DNA of 64,000 nucleotides, from the NCBI GenBank assembly GCA_038396625.1, contig CP121688.1:1922001-1986000 (forward strand), read 5' to 3'. A program made the translations under genes and the position numbers. The first letter of the stretch is position 1, and the number at the start of each line of letters is the position of its first letter. The DNA is from G038396625 sp038396625 (GTDB lineage Bacteria > Bacillota > Clostridia > Peptostreptococcales > Thermotaleaceae). This document shows, one piece after another, positions 57,960 through 64,000 of the stretch. Under the pieces are notes generated by a model. It ran no database searches, was not told the DNA's origin, and saw nothing but the letters and a program-made list of their open reading frames with translations.

Positions 57960-59498
57960 ATTAATCTTATTGTTATAGTCGTATTAATTGCAACAGTTGT
58001 TATAGGTTTTGGAGCTGGTTATTTTACGAGAAAGAATATAGCTGAAGGTAAAATCAATAGTGCAGAGGAGAAAGCAAAAGAGATTGTTACTGAAGCTGAA
58101 AGACAAGCAGAAACCTCTAAAAAAGAAATTTTACTTGAAGCAAAAGAAGAAGTTCATAGATTAAGAAATGAACTTGAAAGAGAAAGCAGAGAAAGACGAA
58201 GTGAGAATCAGAGATTAGAAAGAAGGCTTCTTCAGAAAGAAGAAATGCTAGATAGAAAAGCTGATAACTTAGAAAAGAAAGATGAAACCTTAAATAAGAA
58301 AATTAAAGAAGCTGCTGAAAAGAAAGAACAAATAAACCAGTTGTATGAAAAGCAGCTTGAAGAATTAGAAAGAATATCTGGTCTTACATCTGAACAAGCA
58401 AAAGAAATATTGCTAAATGACATTGAAAAAGAAATAAAGCATGAAGCTGTAATGATGATCAAAGATATTGAACAGAAAGCAAAGGAAGATGGAGAAAAGA
58501 AGGCCAAAGAGATTATTGCTTATGCAATACAAAAGTGTGCTGCAGATCATGTAGCGGAAACAACAGTTTCTGTAGTAGCTCTTCCTAATGATGAGATGAA
58601 AGGTAGAATCATTGGTAGAGAAGGTAGAAATATTAGGGCACTTGAAACATTAACAGGAATAGATTTAATAATTGATGATACACCGGAAGCAGTTATTTTA
58701 TCGGGATTTGATCCAATTAGAAGAGAAGTGGCTAGAATAGCTCTAGAAAAGCTTATTGTAGATGGGAGAATTCATCCTGCACGAATTGAAGAAATGGTAG
58801 ATAAAGCAAAAAAAGAAGTAAATAACATCATTAAAGAAGAAGGGGAACAAGCTACATTTGAAACTGGTGTTCACAGCCTTCATCCTGAATTAGTTAGATT
58901 GCTAGGTAGATTGAAATATAGAACTAGTTATGGCCAAAACGTTTTAAAACATTCCATAGAAGTGTCACATTTAGCTGGTTTAATAGCTACTGAATTGGGA
59001 ACAGATATAAAACTAGCTAAAAGAGCAGGGTTACTTCACGATATAGGTAAAGCAGTGGACCATGAAGTTGAGGGAACCCATGTAGAAATTGGAATGGAGT
59101 TACTTAGAAAGTATAAAGAGTCTAATGAAGTAATACATGCTATGTCTACACATCATGGTGATTACGAACCTCAGACTATTGAAGCCGTATTGGTTACAGC
59201 CGCAGATGCTATATCCGCAGCTAGACCTGGTGCAAGACGTGAAACACTTGAGACATATATTAAACGCCTACAAAAACTAGAAGAAATAGCGAATTCTTAT
59301 AATGGCGTTGAGAAATCCTTTGCTATTCAGGCAGGTAGGGAAATACGAATTATGGTAAAACCTGAGGAAATGGTAGATGAAGATATTATTTATCTTGCTA
59401 GGGAAATAACTAAAAAAATTGAAAATGAATTAGAGTATCCTGGTCAAATAAAAGTAAATGTTATAAGAGAAACTAGGGCCATTGAATATGCAAAATAA
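57960..59498 (+). CDS. rny: RNase Y with atypical start (ATT or frameshift)
   Basis: RNase Y is the membrane-bound endoribonuclease that starts mRNA decay in Firmicutes. The full frame from 57960 gives 512 residues, close to the usual 520. A membrane helix (LIVIVVLIATVVIGFGAGYF) comes first, then a long coiled coil (about 25-205), a KH domain (MKGRIIGREGRNIRALETLTG) and an HD domain (LKHSIEVSHLAGLI and GLLHDIGKAVDHEVEGTHVE). The frame stops upstream at TGA 57954 with only TGT between, so ATT 57960 (nine bases after GGAGG) is the first possible codon. Deleting T57959 would give ATG ATT AAT with ideal spacing. ATG 58245 would remove the anchor and is not the real start. Confidence 0.93.
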   Translation: MNLIVIVVLIATVVIGFGAGYFTRKNIAEGKINSAEEKAKEIVTEAERQAETSKKEILLEAKEEVHRLRNELERESRERRSENQRLERRLLQKEEMLDRKADNLEKKDETLNKKIKEAAEKKEQINQLYEKQLEELERISGLTSEQAKEILLNDIEKEIKHEAVMMIKDIEQKAKEDGEKKAKEIIAYAIQKCAADHVAETTVSVVALPNDEMKGRIIGREGRNIRALETLTGIDLIIDDTPEAVILSGFDPIRREVARIALEKLIVDGRIHPARIEEMVDKAKKEVNNIIKEEGEQATFETGVHSLHPELVRLLGRLKYRTSYGQNVLKHSIEVSHLAGLIATELGTDIKLAKRAGLLHDIGKAVDHEVEGTHVEIGMELLRKYKESNEVIHAMSTHHGDYEPQTIEAVLVTAADAISAARPGARRETLETYIKRLQKLEEIANSYNGVEKSFAIQAGREIRIMVKPEEMVDEDIIYLAREITKKIENELEYPGQIKVNVIRETRAIEYAK

Positions 59499-59525
59499 AA
59501 GGAGCTTATGCTTCTTTTATTTTTA
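59497..59525 (+). terminator. Terminator after rny
   Basis: AAAAGGAGC (59497-59505) pairs with GCTTCTTTT (59510-59518), one G-U pair, around TTAT, followed by ATTTTTAT. It overlaps the last bases of the rny stop codon region. Confidence 0.75.
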
Positions 59526-59662
59526 TAAACGAAGAGATATCAGCTAGCAGACGAGAAAATTTGTTGATTAGATAAAGCTTTGATTTATAATAATTTGATG
59601 AAAAAAATATAACTGTCTCCCAAAACCATTTGTTTAAATTTTCTAATTTGTTACATAAAAAA

Positions 59663-59691
59663 AAAGGGTTTTTTATACATTTGTAGAATAT
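59663..59691 (+). promoter_or_regulatory. Sigma-H-like promoter of spoVS
   Basis: AAAGGGTTT (59663-59671) and GTAGAATAT (59683-59691) with an 11-base spacer fit the sigma-H consensus (RnAGGAWWW, then RnnGAATWW) with one mismatch in the -35. Bacillus spoVS is transcribed by sigma-H, which supports this. The 70-base leader has nothing else notable. Confidence 0.65.
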
Positions 59692-59759
59692 AATAAATCA
59701 GATCAAAATCAATTTATAATGAAATGCATGGAATCTTAAAATTTGGGGGGACTGTAATC

Positions 59760-60020
59760 ATGGAAGTATTAAAAGTATCAGCAAAATCAAGTCCAAATTC
59801 TGTTGCAGGAGCATTGGCTGGCGTTTTACGCGAACGCGGGGCTGCCGAGATCCAAGCTATTGGTGCGGGTGCTCTAAATCAAGCAGTGAAAGCAGTAGCT
59901 ATTGCTAGAGGATTCGTTGCTCCTAGTGGTGTTGACTTAATCTGCATCCCTGCTTTTACTGACATATTAATAGACGGGGAAGAAAGAACAGCAATTAAAT
60001 TAATTGTAGAACCAAGATAA
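59760..60020 (+). CDS. spoVS: Stage V sporulation protein S
   Basis: SpoVS is a small Alba-like protein needed for spore coat assembly and septation timing in Bacillus. The 86-residue product from ATG 59760 reads MEVLKVSAKSSPNSVAGALAG, GAAEIQAIGAGALNQAVKAVAIARGF and IPAFTDILIDGEERTAIKLIVEP in consecutive blocks, almost invariant in spore formers. GGGGGG is nine bases upstream; the in-frame ATG at 59724 lies ahead of that site and is rejected. It supports the view that this organism sporulates. Confidence 0.97.
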   Translation: MEVLKVSAKSSPNSVAGALAGVLRERGAAEIQAIGAGALNQAVKAVAIARGFVAPSGVDLICIPAFTDILIDGEERTAIKLIVEPR

Positions 60021-60033
60021 TATATTGTTACTA

Positions 60034-60061
60034 AAAAACCTGCTTTAATGCAGGTTTTTTT
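60034..60061 (+). terminator. Terminator after spoVS
   Basis: AAAAAACCTGC (60034-60044) pairs with GCAGGTTTTTT (60051-60061) around TTTAAT. A strong rho-independent terminator. Confidence 0.92.
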
Positions 60062-60146
60062 GTGTTGATAAAGATTTAATAAACCACGTAAGAATTATAT
60101 ATAATAATGATAAATAGAAAGGATTTTTAAAGAATGGAGTGAGTTT

Positions 60147-60974
60147 ATGTATGATGTAGATATGCATGTTCATACAAGTGCTTCTGATGGTATTTTTTCA
60201 CCTAGAGAAATTGTTGATTGGGGAGTAAAATTAGGTATGAAGGCAATAGCAATTACAGATCATGATACAATAGATGGTGTAAAAGAAGCAATAGAAATAT
60301 CAAAAAAATATAGTGACTTTATGATGATTCCTGGTATAGAATTTAGTACATTTTATAATGATATAGAAGTCCACGTATTAGGATATTTTATCGATTTTGC
60401 CAACAATATTATAGTTGAGATTACAAATAAAATAAAGGAGCAAAGATTAGAAAGATCTAAGAAAATAATTCAACGCCTAAGAAATCTACAGTATGATGTT
60501 GATTTTGCAGAGGTATGCGAACAATCTAACAAAGGTGCTATTGGAAGACCCCATATTGCTCGAATTCTTGTTAGTAAAGGATATGTTGCTTCTATAGAGG
60601 AAGCATTTGAAAAATTGTTGGGTAGAGGAAAACCAGCATATGCTGAAAGGTTTAAACTAAACGTTGAAGAAGCAATTAAGATTATAAGAGAAGCAAAAGG
60701 TATACCTGTATTAGCACATCCTGGCTTAATTGATAAAACAATAAATATAGAAACATTGATTCACAAAGGATTTAAAGGTATTGAGGTTTTTCATACGAAA
60801 CATTCAACTGAAGATAGTAAAAAATATTTAGATTTAGCAAAAAAATTTCATCTTTTTGTTACAGGAGGCTCAGATTATCATGATATTCTGATTAATGGAG
60901 TTCCAAGTATCGGAAGTGTTGGAATTTCCTATGAATTAATGACTCGAATGAAAGAGTCATTAAAGAATTTATAA
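60147..60974 (+). CDS. PHP-domain phosphoesterase (YciV/TrpH type)
   Basis: This 275-residue protein is a stand-alone PHP domain of the YciV family, whose members remove phosphates from 3',5'-nucleoside bisphosphates or act as 5'-3' RNA exonuclease (RNase AM). Metal ligands are visible in order: DMHVHTSASDG (H7, H9), ITDHDT, IPGIEFST, HVLGYF, GRPHIA, VLAHPG and GGSDYH. An insertion of about 70 residues (about 100-170) is typical of the family. AGTGAG is a weak ribosome site. It lies between spoVS and purB as a single-gene unit. The exact substrate cannot be told from sequence. Confidence 0.9.
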   Translation: MYDVDMHVHTSASDGIFSPREIVDWGVKLGMKAIAITDHDTIDGVKEAIEISKKYSDFMMIPGIEFSTFYNDIEVHVLGYFIDFANNIIVEITNKIKEQRLERSKKIIQRLRNLQYDVDFAEVCEQSNKGAIGRPHIARILVSKGYVASIEEAFEKLLGRGKPAYAERFKLNVEEAIKIIREAKGIPVLAHPGLIDKTINIETLIHKGFKGIEVFHTKHSTEDSKKYLDLAKKFHLFVTGGSDYHDILINGVPSIGSVGISYELMTRMKESLKNL

Positions 60975-61023
60975 AATATTAATGAAGTGATTGATCTCTT
61001 TTGGATAGATGCATGTAATATGT

Positions 61024-61052
61024 TTGTGCTTTAAAGTTAACTATTGTATAAT
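61024..61052 (+). promoter_or_regulatory. Sigma-A promoter of purB
   Basis: TTGTGC (61024-61029) and a perfect TATAAT (61047-61052) are separated by 17 bases. The leader is about 35 bases, too short for a purine riboswitch. Confidence 0.72.
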
Positions 61053-61092
61053 ACTAATGTAGATTGAGTAGAAGATGAAAGGAGAAGAGAAC

Positions 61093-62523
61093 TTGGCAGA
61101 AATATATGAAAATCCATTAATTACAAGATATGCAAGTAAAGAAATGGCGCAAATTTTTTCTTCAGATGAAAAGTTTAGAACTTGGAGAAGACTTTGGATT
61201 GCACTTGCTGAATCCCAAAAAGAATTGGGAATACAAATAACAGATGAACAAATAGCGGAAATGAAAAAATTTAGTGACGATATCAATTATGATGTAGCAG
61301 TCGCTAGAGAGAAGGAAACAAGACATGATGTCATGGCGCATGTATATGCTTTTGGTGTGCAGTGTCCTAAAGCAAAACCAATTATCCATCTTGGTGCTAC
61401 AAGTGCTTATGTTGGAGATAATACAGATGTTATCATCATGAATAAAGCAATTCATTTAATCAGAAAAAAAATGATTAACTTAATGAACGAGCTTTCAAAA
61501 TTTGCTATGAATTATAAAGATATTCCTACGCTAGGTTTTACACATTTTCAACCAGCTCAATTAACTACTGTGGGTAAAAGAGCAACCCTATGGTTGATGG
61601 ATATTCTTATGGATTTTGAAGATATTGAATACATATTGTCAACCATTCAATTAAGAGGTGTAAAAGGGACTACTGGTACGCAAGCAAGTTTTTTGAATCT
61701 TTTTGAGGGAGATCATGAAAAAGTTAAACAGTTAGATAGACTTGTAGCTGAAAAACTAGGATTTAAAAAGACTTTTCCTGTTACTGGTCAAACTTATTCA
61801 AGGAAGCTTGACTATAAAGTACTTTCTATTTTAAGTGGAATTGCTCAAAGTCTTCACAAAATGACGAATGATATTCGCTTATTACAACATTTAAAAGAGG
61901 TGGAAGAGCCGTTTGAATCTACACAAATTGGTTCTTCAGCAATGGCATATAAAAGAAATCCTATGAGAAGTGAAAGAGTTGCATCACTGGCTAGGTATGT
62001 TATAGCAGCGGCAATGAATCCCGCGATGACTACTTCTACGCAGTGGTTTGAAAGAACTTTAGATGATTCTGCAAATAGAAGAATGGCGATTCCTGAAACT
62101 TTTCTAGCTATTGATGCTATTTTAGAAATATGTATTAATGTATCAAGTGGTTTAGTCGTATATGATAAAGTCATTGAGCAACATGTTATGAATGAATTGC
62201 CATTTATGGCTACAGAAAATATTTTGATGGAAGCTGTAAAAAAAGGTGGAGATAGACAGGAATTGCATGAAAGGATTAGACTTCATTCAATGGAAGCTGG
62301 AAAGCAGGTAAAAAGAGAAGGAAAAGCAAATGATTTATTAAATAGAATTGTGGATGATCCAATATTTCAACTGTCTAAAGAGGATATTCATTGCTTAATT
62401 GATGCAAAACTGTTTACTGGTAGAGCAAAGGAACAAGTCTCAGAATTTATTGATACATATATCAACCCTATACTTGATAATAATAAAGACTTATTGGGTA
62501 TTACAGTTGACTTAAAAGTATAA
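61093..62523 (+). CDS. purB: Adenylosuccinate lyase
   Basis: PurB cleaves SAICAR and adenylosuccinate, two fumarate-releasing steps of purine synthesis. The 476-residue product starts at TTG 61093, eight bases after AAAGGAG; ATG 61075 precedes that site. It contains TRHDVMAHVYAFG, HLGATSAYVGDNTD (active His region), HFQPAQLTTVGKRATLW and the fumarase/lyase signature SSAMAYKRNPMRSE (about residue 278). The length and the KGTTGTQASF block resemble the longer, eukaryote-like PurB subgroup found in Clostridia and Bacteroidetes. It stands alone, away from other pur genes. Confidence 0.96.
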   Translation: MAEIYENPLITRYASKEMAQIFSSDEKFRTWRRLWIALAESQKELGIQITDEQIAEMKKFSDDINYDVAVAREKETRHDVMAHVYAFGVQCPKAKPIIHLGATSAYVGDNTDVIIMNKAIHLIRKKMINLMNELSKFAMNYKDIPTLGFTHFQPAQLTTVGKRATLWLMDILMDFEDIEYILSTIQLRGVKGTTGTQASFLNLFEGDHEKVKQLDRLVAEKLGFKKTFPVTGQTYSRKLDYKVLSILSGIAQSLHKMTNDIRLLQHLKEVEEPFESTQIGSSAMAYKRNPMRSERVASLARYVIAAAMNPAMTTSTQWFERTLDDSANRRMAIPETFLAIDAILEICINVSSGLVVYDKVIEQHVMNELPFMATENILMEAVKKGGDRQELHERIRLHSMEAGKQVKREGKANDLLNRIVDDPIFQLSKEDIHCLIDAKLFTGRAKEQVSEFIDTYINPILDNNKDLLGITVDLKV

Positions 62524-62602
62524 ATTATTTTGTAGAAAACGAATGAGAGTATATCAAATATAGATATTATAAATTGCATATATATATAAAATGACCATTG
62601 TA

Positions 62603-62631
62603 TTGACATCTATTTATTTTTTGTATATAAT
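62603..62631 (+). promoter_or_regulatory. Perfect consensus sigma-A promoter of the T-box/proA unit
   Basis: TTGACA (62603-62608) and TATAAT (62626-62631) with a 17-base spacer match the sigma-A consensus exactly. Such a strong promoter is typical where control is by transcription attenuation downstream. Confidence 0.92.
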
Positions 62632-62637
62632 CATCTT

Positions 62638-62872
62638 TAAATACCATATTTTTAAATGCTATGAAGGAGAATAGTAGAAGAGGAATGTTTTACAGAGAGT
62701 AGGGCATTGGTGAGAGCCGTATAAACTACCTTTTTGAACCCACTCTAGAGCATAGGGCGAATAAGTCATTACGGTTGTAGTCACGTTACGATTACTTTGA
62801 GTGAGTCAATTGGCTAATTAGGGTGGTACCGCGGGTAAACTCTCGTCCCTCAAGGGATGAGAGTTTTTTTGT
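62638..62872 (+). ncRNA. T-box riboswitch, probably proline-specific, controlling proA
   Basis: The leader contains the T-box sequence AGGGTGGTACCGCG (62820-62833), which forms the antiterminator that binds the uncharged tRNA acceptor end. An intrinsic terminator follows: AACTCTC (62838-62844) pairing with GAGAGTT, then T7. Stem I is seen from AGAGAGTAGGG, with an AGTA-type internal loop, to GAACCCACTCT. The specifier position there reads CCC, a proline codon, fitting proA downstream. The specifier assignment is by eye. Uncharged tRNA-Pro would allow read-through into proA. Confidence 0.93.
62838..62870 (+). terminator. T-box terminator
   Basis: AACTCTCGTCCC (62838-62849) pairs with GGGATGAGAGTT (62854-62865) including one G-U pair, followed by a T run. 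Its 5' arm competes with the antiterminator helix containing the T-box sequence. Confidence 0.9.
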
Positions 62873-62976
62873 TGTTTGTAGATATAATTTGGATATACAA
62901 ATAAAAAATCATGTAATAGGAATGTTAAAAGAAAAAATCGAACAAATATAATCTATAAAGAAAGGGAGAGATAAAT

Positions 62977-64000
62977 ATGTCATATTTAGTAGACAAGTGT
63001 AAATTATTGCATAAAGCGGCACAACCATTGTCAGTTACTGATACAAAATCTAAAAATGAAGCATTAAGAGAAGTTGCAATTAGTTTGAAAAAATATGAAT
63101 CATTCATTTTGGAAGAAAATCAAAAAGATGTTGAAGAAGCCAAAAAAAATAATGTAAAAGCTAGTTTGATTGATCGCTTAAGTTTAAATCAGCAAAGAAT
63201 AGATGGTATGATAGAAGGAATTCATACAATCATAGATCTTAAGGATCCTGTATGGAAAAGTAATGAGGTATGGACTTTAGAAAATGGACTAACATTAAGC
63301 AAGATGACAGTTCCCCTTGGTGTAATTGGTATTATTTATGAATCTAGACCTAATGTTACAGTAGATGCCTTTGCTCTAGCATTAAAGAGTGGCAACTGTA
63401 TTCTTTTAAGAGGTAGTTCTTCTTCTATACATTCTAATAAGGCTTTGGTATATGCTATTAAAGAAGGGTTGAAAAAGAGTACGATTTCAGAAGAGGTTAT
63501 TGGTTTTATTGATCGTGCAGATAGAACAGTGGTTTCAGAAATGTTAACTTTAAATGAATATATAGACTTGATTATTCCAAGAGGAGGAAGAGAATTAATA
63601 CAATTTGTTGTAAAGAATGCTTCTGTTCCTACGATTGAGACAGGTGTTGGCAATTGTCATATATTTGTTGATGAAACAGCAAATCTTGAAGGTGCAGTAG
63701 ATATTATTGAAAATGCTAAAGTACAGCGCCCAGGGGTGTGTAATGCCTGTGAGACTGTGTTAGTGCATCAAAATATTGCACGTATATTTTTACCTGAGTT
63801 ATATAAACGCTTGAATGAACGAGTAGAAATTCGTGGATGCAAAAAAACACAAGAGATTGTAACGATAAAAGAAGCTACAGAGGAAGATTGGAAAGAAGAA
63901 TATTTAGATTATATTATTGCAGTGAAAGTAGTAGATGATGTACATGCTGCAATTTCACATATCCATCAATACGGTACAAAACATTCAGAGGCTATACTAA
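62977..64000 (+). CDS. proA: Gamma-glutamyl phosphate reductase (3' end beyond window)
   Basis: ProA reduces gamma-glutamyl phosphate to glutamate semialdehyde, the second step of proline synthesis. The visible 341 codons have the aldehyde dehydrogenase fold with VPLGVIGIIYESRPNVTVDAFALAL and KSGNCILLRGSSSS, the NADPH site. IIPRGGRELIQFV follows, and the catalytic cysteine is in VQRPGVCNACETVLVH (about residue 254). The frame is still open at base 64000, so roughly 70-80 residues are missing. GGGAGAG precedes ATG 62977. proB, usually first in the operon, is not upstream here. Expression is expected to be under the proline T-box. Confidence 0.96.
   Translation, partial: MSYLVDKCKLLHKAAQPLSVTDTKSKNEALREVAISLKKYESFILEENQKDVEEAKKNNVKASLIDRLSLNQQRIDGMIEGIHTIIDLKDPVWKSNEVWTLENGLTLSKMTVPLGVIGIIYESRPNVTVDAFALALKSGNCILLRGSSSSIHSNKALVYAIKEGLKKSTISEEVIGFIDRADRTVVSEMLTLNEYIDLIIPRGGRELIQFVVKNASVPTIETGVGNCHIFVDETANLEGAVDIIENAKVQRPGVCNACETVLVHQNIARIFLPELYKRLNERVEIRGCKKTQEIVTIKEATEEDWKEEYLDYIIAVKVVDDVHAAISHIHQYGTKHSEAIL

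Noticed and set aside
58245..59498. RNase Y starting at ATG 58245
   Set aside because: The same frame continues upstream to 57960 and encodes the membrane helix and first half of the coiled coil typical of RNase Y.
61053..61092. Purine riboswitch before purB
   Set aside because: The leader is about 35 bases and lacks the three-way junction core.
1..64000. CRISPR arrays, insertion sequences, prophage, tRNA or rRNA genes
   Set aside because: I looked for regular repeats, transposase motifs, long inverted ends and tRNA-like signatures and found none. The ACCGCGGG-type sequence near 62830 belongs to the T-box.

Overview
The window comes from a low-GC, flagellated, endospore-forming member of the Clostridia. 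The evidence is strong A/T bias, Shine-Dalgarno-rich starts with some GTG and TTG initiators, FliY/CheC/CheD-type chemotaxis, PolC, RNase Y, SpoVS, a YlmC/YmxH sporulation protein and a proline-type T-box. The gene content and order resemble the Alkaliphilus/Crassaminicella part of the Clostridia, but that placement is only an impression. Every supported gene lies on the + strand, so the whole window reads as one co-directional chromosomal core region. I see no prophage, insertion sequence, CRISPR array, tRNA or rRNA.

Region 1 (1-20981) is the distal part of a flagellar/chemotaxis operon: motB (cut by the left edge), fliL, fliM, fliY, cheY, fliO, fliP, fliQ, fliR, flhB, flhA, flhF, flhG, a PilZ/YcgR brake, cheB, cheA, cheW, cheC, cheD, a small membrane protein and sigD. 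After sigD come a FapA-like polymer-forming protein with a Jag-N-like head and three small poorly known genes. Genes are almost touching. The operon covers the stator, C-ring switch, type III export gate, placement GTPase/ATPase pair, c-di-GMP brake, methylation/deamidation/CheY-P phosphatase adaptation, and the late flagellar sigma factor.

Region 2 (21157-33621) holds translation and envelope genes: rpsB, tsf, pyrH, frr, a lone PASTA-like ORF, uppS, cdsA, dxr, rseP, ispG and polC. Region 3 (33624-43920) is the nusA-infB operon (rimP, nusA, rnpM, an L7Ae-type protein, infB, rbfA, nrnA, truB, ribF), then rpsO and pnp. A consensus promoter starts 3 bases after the polC stop.

Region 4 (44049-55241) matches the Bacillus pnp-to-ftsK neighbourhood: polysaccharide deacetylase, M16 peptidase, dut, ymxH, aspartokinase, tepA, an unlisted small membrane ORF, ftsK/spoIIIE, then selU, rimO and pgsA. 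Region 5 (55276-64000) holds cinA, recA with a LexA/SOS box, rny (RNase Y), spoVS with a sigma-H-like promoter, a PHP phosphoesterase, purB, and a proline T-box in front of proA, which runs off the right edge.

The least ordinary points are as follows. RNase Y has no ATG/GTG/TTG at its true N-terminus, so it has either an ATT start or a one-base frameshift, and it sits behind an attenuator-like leader. A second small membrane ORF, between tepA and ftsK, also lacks a standard start. The Jag-N/FapA fusion and its small companion genes sit at the end of the flagellar operon. Structured leaders precede rpsB, rpsO, rimP-nusA and recA. I did not find a clearly new multi-gene defence or biosynthetic system. 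The best candidates for undescribed biology are the small proteins of the flagellar operon and the 5' leaders.
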